This document shows positions 7,666 through 16,014 of a DNA stretch of 64,000 nt, one piece after another; position 1 is the first letter of the stretch; each line of letters starts with the position of its first letter. The DNA comes from Mycolicibacter icosiumassiliensis (GTDB taxonomy: Bacteria; Actinomycetota; Actinomycetes; Mycobacteriales; Mycobacteriaceae): positions 106,432 through 170,431 of the forward strand of contig NZ_LT546170.1 in the NCBI RefSeq assembly GCF_900078685.2. The letters run 5' to 3'. The notes under the pieces were generated by a model. The model saw nothing but the letters and a program-made list of their open reading frames with translations, ran no database searches and was not told the origin of the DNA. Position numbers and translations under genes: made by a program.

Positions 7666-8601
7666 ATGGCTGTGCCTGAACAAGCGGCGCCCCAACGAGT
7701 CGTGCGGTCGTCGCCGCCGACCGCACGGGGGGTGACGATCCTGGACTTTCTGGCCCGCCATCCCGACCAGAGCTTCGGCCTGTCCGAACTGGCCCGGCGC
7801 ACCGAGCTGTCCAAGCCGACCTGCCTGGGCATCGCCAACGCCCTGGCCGAAGCGGGCTACCTGACGCGGGACGATCCCGACAAGACCTACCGGCTCGGAC
7901 CGGGCCTGATCTCGCTCGGTCGCGCGGCCCAGCAGTCGCTGCGGGTCGGCCCCGAGGCACGCGAGCAACTGCGCCGACTGTCCGCGGATTTCGCCACCTC
8001 CGTGGCGCTGAGCGCGGTGGTGGATGACCGGATAACGGTGCTGGAGCTGGTGGCGGCGCCCAACGCGCATCTGGGAGTTCAGGCCGGCCAGAGTTATCCG
8101 TTCGCACCGCCGGTCGGGCTGATGTTCGTGCTCTGGGACGACCCTGCGCTGCAGGACTGGCTGGCCCGCCAGCCCACCATCCCGCTGCGGTCCGAGAGCG
8201 AGCGACTGCAGCGCGTCGTCGACGAATGCCGGGCCGACGGATACCTGGTCGAGCGACTGACACCGGGCGGGCAACGGCTCTACGGGTTGATGGCGGGCCT
8301 GTCCAGCGATCTGCCCGACGAGCTGCGGGCCCTGCTCGGTGAGCTGGTCTCCGATATCGGCGAGCGGGTGTATCTGCGCGGCGAAGCCGGCGGACGGGGC
8401 CGGCACGACATCAGCGTGATCTCCGCACCGGTCTACGACCACCATCAACGCCAGGCGATGGTGGTGTCGCTGCACGCCCAACGCGCTCTGACCGATGCCG
8501 AGATCACCAAATGGGCGCGTGGACTGCTGCGCACCGCCGAGGCGCTCACCACCCAACTCGGCGGAAGCAAGCCTGCATGGCTGTTAGGTTCGGCGCCATG
8601 A
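7666..8601 (+). CDS. IclR-family transcriptional regulator
   Basis: The 311-aa protein has an N-terminal winged helix-turn-helix (GVTILDFLARHPDQSFGLSELARRTELSKPTCLGIANAL, residues about 22-60) and a C-terminal IclR effector domain (from about 85), with DRITVLELV and GLMFVL. IclR regulators usually control catabolic operons and bind small aromatic or carboxylic effectors. The ATG at 7666 diverges from the Rv3531c-like gene. Its stop overlaps the start of the next gene (ATGA), so the regulator is co-transcribed with three genes downstream. The region is absent from the corresponding M. tuberculosis locus. Confidence 0.9.
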   Translation: MAVPEQAAPQRVVRSSPPTARGVTILDFLARHPDQSFGLSELARRTELSKPTCLGIANALAEAGYLTRDDPDKTYRLGPGLISLGRAAQQSLRVGPEAREQLRRLSADFATSVALSAVVDDRITVLELVAAPNAHLGVQAGQSYPFAPPVGLMFVLWDDPALQDWLARQPTIPLRSESERLQRVVDECRADGYLVERLTPGGQRLYGLMAGLSSDLPDELRALLGELVSDIGERVYLRGEAGGRGRHDISVISAPVYDHHQRQAMVVSLHAQRALTDAEITKWARGLLRTAEALTTQLGGSKPAWLLGSAP

Positions 8602-9068
8602 CCGCACCGGCCTTGTCCGCGACCGATCGGCTCGAACTGTCCTACCTCGTGCACCGCTACGCCGGCTACGTCGACGCCCGGCGCTTCGACGAGGTGGCCG
8701 AATTGTTCACCGCCGACGCCGAACTGGTGCTTCCCGATCCACCGGATCACCTGGAGCCGTGCGTCCGGCACCGGGGTCACGCCGGGGTGCGGGACGCCAT
8801 GTCAGCACTAGCCGCGGTGACCCGGACCCAGCACGGCATCGTCGGCGAGATCTACACGAGTGCGACGCCCGGCGATGTCGCGACCGGCGAGATCAACGGG
8901 GTGGCGCATCACTGGATCGAGCACGACGGCAGACTCACCGACCACATCTGGTACCTGCGCTACCGCGACGCCTATCACCGCGTCGGGCAGAGCTGGCGAA
9001 TCGCGCAGCGGGCACTGACCATCGACGCGATCGAGTCTCGGCCGGCCCGGCAGGTGCGGCCATCATGA
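8598..9068 (+). CDS. SnoaL-like (NTF2 fold) protein
   Basis: Starting at ATG 8598, this 156-aa protein reads LSATDRLELSYLVHRYAGYVDARRFDEVAELFTADAEL, the N-terminal helix pair typical of SnoaL-like domains. HHWIEHDGR and IWYLRYRDAYHRVGQSWRI provide the later strands. Such proteins include hydratases, isomerases and small dioxygenase subunits. The ATGA overlaps on both sides show tight operon coupling between the IclR regulator and the LLM oxidoreductase. The reaction is unknown. Confidence 0.8.
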   Translation: MTAPALSATDRLELSYLVHRYAGYVDARRFDEVAELFTADAELVLPDPPDHLEPCVRHRGHAGVRDAMSALAAVTRTQHGIVGEIYTSATPGDVATGEINGVAHHWIEHDGRLTDHIWYLRYRDAYHRVGQSWRIAQRALTIDAIESRPARQVRPS

Positions 9069-9994
9069 CACCTCAGATCTCCTTTCAGCTCAAGACTTTC
9101 ACCGACGACCCGGGCCACGACTGGAGCACCACCCTGGCGCTGGGCGCTGCGATGGACGCCGCCGGCGTGGATCGTGTCGTGGTCTCCGATCATGTGGTGT
9201 TCGGCGAGAACCCGGATGCTTACGCCGATCCCCGGCTGGGCGGGATCGCCGGCGGACGCCAGCCGACTGGTCCCGACGGTCAGTGGCTGGACCCGCTGAT
9301 CGTGCTGACCGCGCTGGCCGCAACTACCACCCGCATCCGGCTGGGCACCGCGGTGTTGCTGGCGGCACTGCGCCGTCCGGCGGTGCTGGCCAAGGAGCTG
9401 GCCACGTTGGACGTACTCTCCGGCGGGCGACTGGATCTCGGGGTGGGCGTCGGCTGGCAACGCGAGGAATACGAGGCCGCCGGCCTGTCCTTCGAGCGCC
9501 GCGGACGACTGCTGGATCACACCCTGGAGGTGTGCCAGACCCTCTGGACTCAGCAGCGCAGCAGCTACACGTCTCCGGAGTTGTCTTTCGAGAACATTCA
9601 CCAGATGCCCAAACCCGTTGCGCCCGGCGGGGTTCCGATCTGGGTCAGCGGCACCGTCAACGACGCGGTGGCGCGCCGGCTGGCCCGGTTCGGGTCCGGC
9701 TGGATCCCGTGGGGCCCGGCGATGCGCGACCCGGCCGGCGCCATCGCGGCGATGAAGGATCGCGTCGTGGGTTTGGGCGGCGACCCGACCGGCCTGCAGG
9801 TGCTGGGGCACGCGACCACCGTCAAGAACGCCGACGGCTCGCTGGACACCGCCGCCACCGCGGCCTCGGCTCCGGCGCTGGTGGCCGCCGGGGTCACCGA
9901 TGTGCGGGTCACCTGCTCGCTGCCCAAGGACATCGGCCGGGCCACAGATCTGCTTCGCGAACTCGTCGAGGCGTTCCGCGCCGCAACCGGTTAA
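9065..9994 (+). CDS. LLM-class F420-dependent oxidoreductase
   Basis: The 309-aa protein is a luciferase-like monooxygenase fold member: DRVVVSDHVVFGENPD near the N-terminus, IRLGTAVLLAALRRPAVLAKELATLD, then GGRLDLGVGVGWQREEYEAAG, the hallmark of the F420-dependent subfamily. Actinobacterial members use reduced F420 or FMN to reduce or oxidise diverse small molecules. ATG at 9065 overlaps the preceding stop by 4 bp. The IclR control and EthD-like partner suggest a small catabolic module. The substrate is unknown. Confidence 0.9.
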   Translation: MTPQISFQLKTFTDDPGHDWSTTLALGAAMDAAGVDRVVVSDHVVFGENPDAYADPRLGGIAGGRQPTGPDGQWLDPLIVLTALAATTTRIRLGTAVLLAALRRPAVLAKELATLDVLSGGRLDLGVGVGWQREEYEAAGLSFERRGRLLDHTLEVCQTLWTQQRSSYTSPELSFENIHQMPKPVAPGGVPIWVSGTVNDAVARRLARFGSGWIPWGPAMRDPAGAIAAMKDRVVGLGGDPTGLQVLGHATTVKNADGSLDTAATAASAPALVAAGVTDVRVTCSLPKDIGRATDLLRELVEAFRAATG

Positions 9995-10004
9995 GGAGAC
10001 ATCG

Positions 10005-10724
10005 ATGGAAAAGGTCATGATCATCGCGCGGACAGCCGATTTCAGCGACCAATGGTGCCAGAATCTGCGCGGTCCGATCGCGGCGAAACTACTGGATCTG
10101 GGGCTGCCGGGCGTCGTGGTCAACGTGCGCGACGAGGCGGTGCGCGACTCCATGATGACCCTGACGACGCTGGATCCGCCGGCGGCGGCCGTCATCAGCC
10201 TGTGGACCCAGCAGTACTACGGCGAAGCGACCCGCGCCGCCATCGCACTGATCGAAGCCGAATCTGATTCGGCGGCAGCGTATCTGGTCACCGAATCGAT
10301 GCCCATGCCGCCGCCGGATGCCGGCGAGGGCCGTCGCACCCGGGGGCTGGCCAACGTGGCGCTGCTGCGCCGGCCGGCTGATTTGGATGAGGCGACCTGG
10401 CTGCACCGCTGGCACATCGACCACACCCAAGTCGCCATCGACACCCAGGCCACCTTCGGCTACACCCAGAATGTGGTGATCCGCCCGCTCACCGAGGATG
10501 CACCCCGGATCGACGCCATTGTCGAGGAGAACTTCCCGGACGAGGCGGTGTCCGACCCGTACGCGTTCTATGGCGCGGCCGACGAGACCGATCTGACCGA
10601 TCGGGTGGGTCGGATGATCGCCAGTGTCAGCGCGTTCGGCGCGCACCTGAACATCGACACGGTGCCCACCAGCCGCTATGTGTTCCGGTCGCCGTTCGTC
10701 ACACACACTGCTGAGACAGCGTGA
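10005..10724 (+). CDS. EthD-like dimeric alpha/beta-barrel protein
   Basis: The 239-aa protein starts at ATG 10005 behind an AAGGAGA ribosome-binding site, 10 bp after the LLM gene. The segment LLRRPADLDEATWLHRWHIDHTQVA (residues about 122-146) resembles the EthD domain, whose signature is a HW.H pattern. EthD-like proteins accompany oxidative catabolic genes, sometimes as decarboxylases or accessory factors. The N-terminal 110 residues look like a second, more diverged ferredoxin-like repeat. The 3' end overlaps a convergent small gene by 26 bp. Confidence 0.72.
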   Translation: MEKVMIIARTADFSDQWCQNLRGPIAAKLLDLGLPGVVVNVRDEAVRDSMMTLTTLDPPAAAVISLWTQQYYGEATRAAIALIEAESDSAAAYLVTESMPMPPPDAGEGRRTRGLANVALLRRPADLDEATWLHRWHIDHTQVAIDTQATFGYTQNVVIRPLTEDAPRIDAIVEENFPDEAVSDPYAFYGAADETDLTDRVGRMIASVSAFGAHLNIDTVPTSRYVFRSPFVTHTAETA

Positions 10725-10962
10725 TCAGCGCCTGCCGCACGTCGGGGTGCCGCTCCAGGTAGGCCAGCACCGGGTTCGGTGAATTCGGGTCCTCTTGTTT
10801 TCCTCGCTCGTTCAGGTCGTTCCTGACATCTGGATGCCGGTTCAGGTACGAGTCGATGGATTCACCGACGGTTTGGTCGCACGGCGCTGCGTTGGCCACC
10901 GGTGTCAGGACCCCTGCCACGCTCAGCAAGCCGACCGCAATCGCTCGAGTAATACCGCTCAT
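10699..10962 (-). CDS. Small secreted hemophore-like protein (87 aa)
   Basis: The N-terminus ITRAIAVGLLSVAGVLTPVANA is a signal peptide with a likely AxA cleavage site near residue 26. The mature part has two cysteines, one close to the N-terminus (APCDQ) and one at the end (SQQC), and two related helical units, SYLNRHPDVRNDL and AYLERHPDVRQAL. This pattern is seen in mycobacterial haemophore-related (MHB-like) proteins, which bind haem outside the membrane. Haem binding here is inferred. The gene is convergent with the EthD-like gene and overlaps it by 26 bp. Confidence 0.72.
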   Translation of the reverse strand: MSGITRAIAVGLLSVAGVLTPVANAAPCDQTVGESIDSYLNRHPDVRNDLNERGKQEDPNSPNPVLAYLERHPDVRQALITLSQQCV

Positions 10963-10982
10963 CACTCGACGGTACCCGCGTT

Positions 10983-13067
10983 TTAGCTGACGCTGGCCAG
11001 GGCGAACGGCAGGACTTGCGGTGCGCCGGCCGCGCGCAACACCCGGGCCGCCATCGTCAACGTCCACCCGGTGTCGGTCACGTCGTCGACCAGCAGCACC
11101 GGGCCGATACCTGCCGGAAGTTCCGCCGGCGGCAGCCAGCAGCCCTGCAATGCGGCGACCCGGTAGGCGGAGTTCGCGGCCGCCGTCGCTCGCCGGCCTG
11201 GCGCATATCGCAGGGTGTCCAAGCGGGTCAGGCGGCCGAGCTGCGCCAGCCGGTCGGTCAGCGAGCCGATCAGCACCGGGTGCGTGGCCGAGTCCAGGCC
11301 CAGCACCGCGGTCGGCCGGCTCTGCCACTCCCAGCCGGCCAGCACGCTCACGGCTGCGCGTACCACCTCGTCGGGCACCTCGCGGTCCGGCTCGTCGAGC
11401 AGCCGGCGCAGCCGCGCACCCCAACCCAGGTCGGTTAGCCGGCCGATCACCCGGCCCGGCTCCGGCCCGTCGGCGATCCGGCCGGATAGTTCCACGCCGA
11501 GCTGCGCCAGCCCCGACGGCCACTGTCGGCGCGGCGTGATCTCCACGCCGGGACGCATCAGCCGCTCCCGGGTGGCCTCGGCAGCACTGGGATCCACCGC
11601 GGCATCGAACCGCGGCCCGGTGCAGTTGTCGCACCGCCCGCAACGCTCCCCCGCTTGCAGCTGCGGGTCATTGAGCTGGGCGCGTAGGAAACTCATCCGG
11701 CAGCCGCCGGTGCTCTGGTAGTCCAGCATCGCCTGCTGCTCGGCCCGTCGCAGCTCGTCGAGCTTGCGGTAGCGCTGCTCGTCGTAGGCCCACTGCGCTC
11801 CGGTGCCCAACCAACCGCCCTTGACCCGGCGCACCGCGCCGTCGACGTCGAGGACCTTGAGCACCATCTCCAACCGGGACCGATTCAGGTCGACCCGCGC
11901 TTCCAGCGCCGGTGTCGACAGCGGCTGATCCGGCGACAGCTCGCCGATCACCTTGCGCACCAAGGACTCCGCGGGGAAGGCCAGCGAGGCGAAATAGCGC
12001 CAGATGTCCTGGTCCTCGGTGCCGGGCAGCAGGATGACCTCGGCGCTGGCGGTGGCGCGTCCGGCTCGACCGACCTGCTGGTAGTAGGCGATCGGTGAGG
12101 ACGGCGCACCCAGGTGGACGACGAATCCCAGGTCGGGCTTGTCGAATCCCATGCCGAGGGCCGACGTGGCGATCAGTGCTTTGACCCGATTGGCCAGCAG
12201 ATCGGCCTCGAGTTGCTCCCGATCGGCCGAATCGGTCGAACCGGTGTAGGCGGCCACCGCGAAGCCCTGGGCGCGCAGGTCGGCGGCCACATCGTGGGCT
12301 TGGGCCACGGTGAGCGTGTAGACGATCCCGGAGCCGGGCAGCTCGTTCAGGTGAGCGCCGATCCAGGCGGCCCGCTGCGCCGGGCCACCGGCAGCCACCA
12401 CCGACATCCGCAACGACTCGCGATCCAGACCGCCACGCAGCACCAGGGTGTCGCCACCGCCGACCCCGAGCTGGCCGGCGACATCGGCGACCACCCGGTC
12501 GTTGGCGGTCGCCGTGGTCGCCAGCACCGGGATGTCGGCGCCGAGCTCGGCGATCAGGGTGCGGATACGCCGGTAGTCCGGCCGGAAGTCGTGGCCCCAG
12601 TCCGAGACGCAGTGCGCCTCGTCGACCACGACCAGCCCGGCCCGGGCCGCCAGCGCCGGCAGCACCTCGTCGCGGAAGTCGGGGTTGTTGAGCCGCTCCG
12701 GGCTGACCAGCAGCACGTCCAGTTCGCCCGCGGTCACCCGGCGTTGCACGTCGGCCCACTCGGTCACGTTCGAGGAGTTGATGGTGGCCGCGTGCACACC
12801 GGCGCGTTCGGCAGCGGCGACCTGGTTGCGCATCAACGCCAGCAGCGGCGAGACGATCACCGTCGGACCGTGCCCGCCGGCCCGCAGCAGCTTGGCCGCG
12901 ATGAAGTACACCGCCGACTTGCCCCAGCCGGTGCGCTGCACCACCAGGGCGCGGCGGCGCCCCACCACCAGCGCCTCGATCGCTGTCCACTGGTCGTCAC
13001 GCAGCCGCGCCTGCGGACCGGCCAGCTGCTCCAGAATCGCCTGGGCTTCAGCGCGCGTCGAACTCAC
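10983..13067 (-). CDS. RecQ-family DNA helicase with C-terminal phosphoribosyltransferase-like domain
   Basis: The start is GTG at 13067 (MSSTRAEAQAILEQ), giving 694 aa. Helicase motifs are clear: motif I QRTGWGKSA, motif II DEAHC, SDWGHDFRPDYRR, motif VI QQVGRAGRA. The RecQ zinc cluster appears as CRMSF...CGRCDNC near residues 395-420. The C-terminal 100 residues end in VLLVDDVTDTGWTLTMAARVL, the PRPP-binding loop of a type I phosphoribosyltransferase. It is thus a helicase-PRTase fusion, as found in some actinobacteria, presumably acting in DNA repair. The open frame upstream of 13067 overlaps hsaF antisense and is not used. Confidence 0.88.
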   Translation of the reverse strand: MSSTRAEAQAILEQLAGPQARLRDDQWTAIEALVVGRRRALVVQRTGWGKSAVYFIAAKLLRAGGHGPTVIVSPLLALMRNQVAAAERAGVHAATINSSNVTEWADVQRRVTAGELDVLLVSPERLNNPDFRDEVLPALAARAGLVVVDEAHCVSDWGHDFRPDYRRIRTLIAELGADIPVLATTATANDRVVADVAGQLGVGGGDTLVLRGGLDRESLRMSVVAAGGPAQRAAWIGAHLNELPGSGIVYTLTVAQAHDVAADLRAQGFAVAAYTGSTDSADREQLEADLLANRVKALIATSALGMGFDKPDLGFVVHLGAPSSPIAYYQQVGRAGRATASAEVILLPGTEDQDIWRYFASLAFPAESLVRKVIGELSPDQPLSTPALEARVDLNRSRLEMVLKVLDVDGAVRRVKGGWLGTGAQWAYDEQRYRKLDELRRAEQQAMLDYQSTGGCRMSFLRAQLNDPQLQAGERCGRCDNCTGPRFDAAVDPSAAEATRERLMRPGVEITPRRQWPSGLAQLGVELSGRIADGPEPGRVIGRLTDLGWGARLRRLLDEPDREVPDEVVRAAVSVLAGWEWQSRPTAVLGLDSATHPVLIGSLTDRLAQLGRLTRLDTLRYAPGRRATAAANSAYRVAALQGCWLPPAELPAGIGPVLLVDDVTDTGWTLTMAARVLRAAGAPQVLPFALASVS

Positions 13068-13096
13068 AGCCCCATCGTGCCGGACCTCGCCGACAA

Positions 13097-14125
13097 CTAC
13101 TTCGCGGCCCGCTCCCGCTGGATCTCCAGCGCGATGTCGATCAGCTGGTCCTCCTGGCCGCCGATCAGCTTGCGCTGCCCGGCCCGGTGCAGCAGCTCGT
13201 GGGCCGGCACGCCGTACCGCTCGCCCTGGCGCACCGCGTGCTTGAGGAAGCTGGAATACACCCCGGAGTAGCCCATGATCAGCGCGTTGCGGTCCAGCAC
13301 GCACTCGGCCGGCATAGCCGGGCGCACCACTTCCTCGGCGGCGTCGGCAATGTCGAAGAAGTCGATACCGGTCTTGATCCCGACCTTGTCGAATACCCCG
13401 ATCAGCGCCTCGACCGGGGCGTTGCCCGCACCCGCACCGAACCGGCGCACCGAGCCGTCGATCTGCTTGGCGCCGGCCCGCACCGCCTCCAGGGAGTTGG
13501 CGACGCCCAGGCCCAGGTTCTCGTGGCCGTGGAAACCCACCTGGGCGTCGTCGCCCAGCTCGGCGACCAACGCGGCCACCCGATCGCGGACGCCTTCGAG
13601 CACCAGCGCGCCGGCCGAATCGACCACGTACACGCACTGGCAGCCGGCGTCGGCCATGATCCGGGCTTGGCCGGCCAGCTTCTCCGGGGAGACGGTGTGG
13701 GCCATCATCAAGAACCCGACGGTCTCCAGGCCCAGCTCCCGGGCCAGACCGAAGTGCTGGATGGAGACATCGGCCTCGGTGCAGTGGGTGGCGATCCGGC
13801 AGATCTGTCCGCCGTTGCCCTGCGCCTCCTTCATGTCTTCCTTGGTCGCCACGCCGGGCAGCATCAGGAAGGCGATCTTGGCGTCCTTGGCGGTCTGCGC
13901 CGCCAGCTTGATCAGCTCCTGGTCAGGAGTTTTGGAGAACCCGTAGTTGAAGCTGGACCCGCCCAGCCCGTCACCGTGGGTCACCTCGATGACCGGCACT
14001 CCGGCGGCGTCGATCGCGGCGACGATCGCCGCAACCTCCTCGGGGGTGAACTGGTGCCGCTTGTGGTGGCTGCCGTCCCGCAGCGAGGTGTCGGTGATCC
14101 GCACGTCGAAGATGTGGTCGCTCAT
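13097..14125 (-). CDS. hsaF: 4-hydroxy-2-oxohexanoate/-valerate aldolase HsaF
   Basis: HsaF splits 4-hydroxy-2-oxohexanoate, from steroid ring A, into pyruvate and propanal. The 342-aa protein begins [20 protein letters not shown], where RDG and nearby residues form the active site of HMG-CoA-lyase-like aldolases, and it contains the metal-binding [11 protein letters not shown]. It forms a channelled complex with HsaG. The ATG overlaps the hsaG stop by 4 bp. Order hsaE-hsaG-hsaF matches Rv3536c-Rv3534c. Confidence 0.96.
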   Translation of the reverse strand: MSDHIFDVRITDTSLRDGSHHKRHQFTPEEVAAIVAAIDAAGVPVIEVTHGDGLGGSSFNYGFSKTPDQELIKLAAQTAKDAKIAFLMLPGVATKEDMKEAQGNGGQICRIATHCTEADVSIQHFGLARELGLETVGFLMMAHTVSPEKLAGQARIMADAGCQCVYVVDSAGALVLEGVRDRVAALVAELGDDAQVGFHGHENLGLGVANSLEAVRAGAKQIDGSVRRFGAGAGNAPVEALIGVFDKVGIKTGIDFFDIADAAEEVVRPAMPAECVLDRNALIMGYSGVYSSFLKHAVRQGERYGVPAHELLHRAGQRKLIGGQEDQLIDIALEIQRERAAK

Positions 14126-15054
14126 TTCACTCCTCCAGCACTCACGCCGGCCATCTCGCGGGCGATCTCCTCGCCGACCTTGGTCGCGGCGGCGGTCATG
14201 ATGTCCAGGTTGCCCGCATACGGGGGCAGATAATCGCCGGCGCCCTCGACTTCGACGAACGTGGTGACCACGGCACGCCCGCCGGAGTTCAGCGACGGCT
14301 CGTCGAACTGCGGCTCGTTGAGCAGCCGGTAGCCCGGCACGTAGGTCTGCACCTGGGCAACGACATCCTTGATGGACGCGGTGATCGCGTCGCGGTCGGC
14401 GTCCTCGGGGATCTGGCAGAAAATGGTGTCGCGCATGATCATCGGCGGGTCGGCGGGGTTCAAGATAATGATCGCCTTGCCGCGCTCGGCACCACCGATG
14501 GTCCGCACACCCGCCGAGGTGGTCTTGGTGAACTCGTCGATGTTGGCCCGGGTGCCCGGTCCCGCCGAGACACTCGCGACGCTGGCCACGATCTCCGCAT
14601 ACGGCACCGTGCCGCCCTGCTCTTTGACCGCCCGGGTGACCGCGTACACGATCGGAATGGTGGCCTGGCCACCGCAGGTGATCATGTTGACGTTCGGCGC
14701 GTCGACATGCTCGTGCAGGTTTGCCGGCGGAATCACCGCCGGGCCCACCGCGGCCGGGGTCAGGTCGATGGCCCGGATACCGGCGGCCTCGTACTTGGGC
14801 GCGTACGCCTTGTGCACGTAGGCGCTGGTGGCCTCGAAGACGAAGTCCGGCTTCTCATCCAGGGCGAGCAGCCAGTCCGCCCCCTCGGCCGAAGTCTCCA
14901 GACCGAGCTTGCGGGCCCGGGCCAGACCCTCGGACTCCGGGTCGATGCCGATCATCCAGCGCGGCTCCAGCCACTCCGAACGCAGCAGTTTGTACAGCAA
15001 GTCGGTGCTGATGTTGCCCGACCCGACGATCGCGACTGAGGCTTTGGCAGCCAT
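14122..15054 (-). CDS. hsaG: Acylating propionaldehyde/acetaldehyde dehydrogenase HsaG
   Basis: HsaG oxidises the propanal released by HsaF to propionyl-CoA with NAD. The start ATG at 15054 gives 310 aa. The Rossmann motif [16 protein letters not shown] is at residues 4-19, and the catalytic Cys lies in [12 protein letters not shown] (about residue 131). NEPQFDEPS near residue 250 is part of the aldolase interface region in this family. It is coupled to hsaF by a 4-bp overlap and follows hsaE by 20 bp. Confidence 0.96.
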   Translation of the reverse strand: MAAKASVAIVGSGNISTDLLYKLLRSEWLEPRWMIGIDPESEGLARARKLGLETSAEGADWLLALDEKPDFVFEATSAYVHKAYAPKYEAAGIRAIDLTPAAVGPAVIPPANLHEHVDAPNVNMITCGGQATIPIVYAVTRAVKEQGGTVPYAEIVASVASVSAGPGTRANIDEFTKTTSAGVRTIGGAERGKAIIILNPADPPMIMRDTIFCQIPEDADRDAITASIKDVVAQVQTYVPGYRLLNEPQFDEPSLNSGGRAVVTTFVEVEGAGDYLPPYAGNLDIMTAAATKVGEEIAREMAGVSAGGVK

Positions 15055-15074
15055 GAACGCTCCTCTATTGGAAT

Positions 15075-15860
15075 CTATTCGAAAACCAGCCGGACTGAAC
15101 CCAGCCCGGAGAACTCGGCGACACAGTCGTCGCCGGCGTGTACGTCGATGGCCCGGGTCGCAGTGCCCGGCAACACGATGTCGCCTGCCTTCAACCGCAC
15201 CCCGAAGCTTTCCACCTTGCGAGCCAGCCACGCCACCGCGGTGACCGGGTTGCCCAGCACCGCGTCACTGCGGCCCTGCGCGACCACCTCGCCGTTCTTG
15301 GTCAGCGCCGCATCGATGTTCTTGATATCGATGTCTCCCGGCTTAACCCGCTGCTTGCCCAGCACAAATCCTGCCGACGAGGCGTTGTCGGCGATGGTGT
15401 CGCAGAGTTTGATCTTCCAGTCGCTGATCCGGCTGTCGATCAATTCGATCGCCGGGGCGAACGCCTCGGTGGCGGCCAGCACGTCCTCCTCGGTGCAGTC
15501 CGCGCCCGGCAGATCCGCGGCCAGGATGAACGCCACCTCGACCTCGACCCGCGGGTAGAGGTAGTTCGCCGCCTTGACCGGCTTGTCCTCGAACACCTGC
15601 ATCGCATTGAGCAGGTGCCCGTAGTCCGGTTCGTCGACGCCCATCATCTGCTGCATCGCTTCGCTGGACAGGCCGACCTTGTGTCCGACGACCCGGGCGC
15701 CCTCGGCGATCCGCTGGCGGATGTTGATCAGCTGGATCTCGTAGGCGTCGACGACGTCGATGCCGGGCTGAGCCGCCGTCAACGGCGAGATCGGAACCCG
15801 ACTCCGCTCCGCCTGCGCCAACTCGGCAGCGAGTTCCTCACGGATCTGGGCGCTGAGCAT
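15075..15860 (-). CDS. hsaE: 2-hydroxyhexa-2,4-dienoate hydratase HsaE
   Basis: HsaE hydrates 2-hydroxyhexa-2,4-dienoate, produced by HsaD, to the substrate of HsaF. ATG at 15860 gives 261 aa. Family hallmarks are [35 protein letters not shown] and [25 protein letters not shown]. It heads the hsaE-hsaG-hsaF operon. A KstR box lies about 60 bp upstream. The open frame further upstream runs through this box and is not translated. Confidence 0.95.
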   Translation of the reverse strand: MLSAQIREELAAELAQAERSRVPISPLTAAQPGIDVVDAYEIQLINIRQRIAEGARVVGHKVGLSSEAMQQMMGVDEPDYGHLLNAMQVFEDKPVKAANYLYPRVEVEVAFILAADLPGADCTEEDVLAATEAFAPAIELIDSRISDWKIKLCDTIADNASSAGFVLGKQRVKPGDIDIKNIDAALTKNGEVVAQGRSDAVLGNPVTAVAWLARKVESFGVRLKAGDIVLPGTATRAIDVHAGDDCVAEFSGLGSVRLVFE

Positions 15861-15912
15861 CTTCGATGGTCCCCTCGGGTGGTGTGGAGCGGGTGAAAAC
15901 GTGCCGTTCAGC

Positions 15913-15934
15913 GGCAATTCTATAACGTGTTCTA
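15913..15934. repeat. 22-bp direct repeat, copy 1 (hsaE side)
   Basis: GGCAATTC followed by the KstR box TATAACGTGTTCTA. An identical 22-bp copy in the same orientation is at 17517-17538. The two copies bracket the CYP125 paralog and flanking DNA (15935-17516). Confidence 0.85.
15921..15934. promoter_or_regulatory. KstR box upstream of hsaE
   Basis: TATAACGTGTTCTA fits TnnAACnnGTTnnA exactly. It lies 60 bp from the hsaE start. The 8 bases before it (GGCAATTC) together with the box are repeated exactly at 17517-17538 in front of kstD, making a 22-bp direct repeat. Confidence 0.85.
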
Positions 15935-16014
15935 AAACCGCAAACACCGAGACGATGCCGTAGCCCTGGCAAGCCTGCCCTACTTCACCCGCTGCAACAC
16001 CGGCGGCTTGTAGA

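Noticed and set aside
12114-13271. Long plus-strand open frame opposite the RecQ gene
   Set aside because: It has no recognisable domain and a composition typical of the antisense frame of high-GC genes. The minus strand carries clear helicase motifs.
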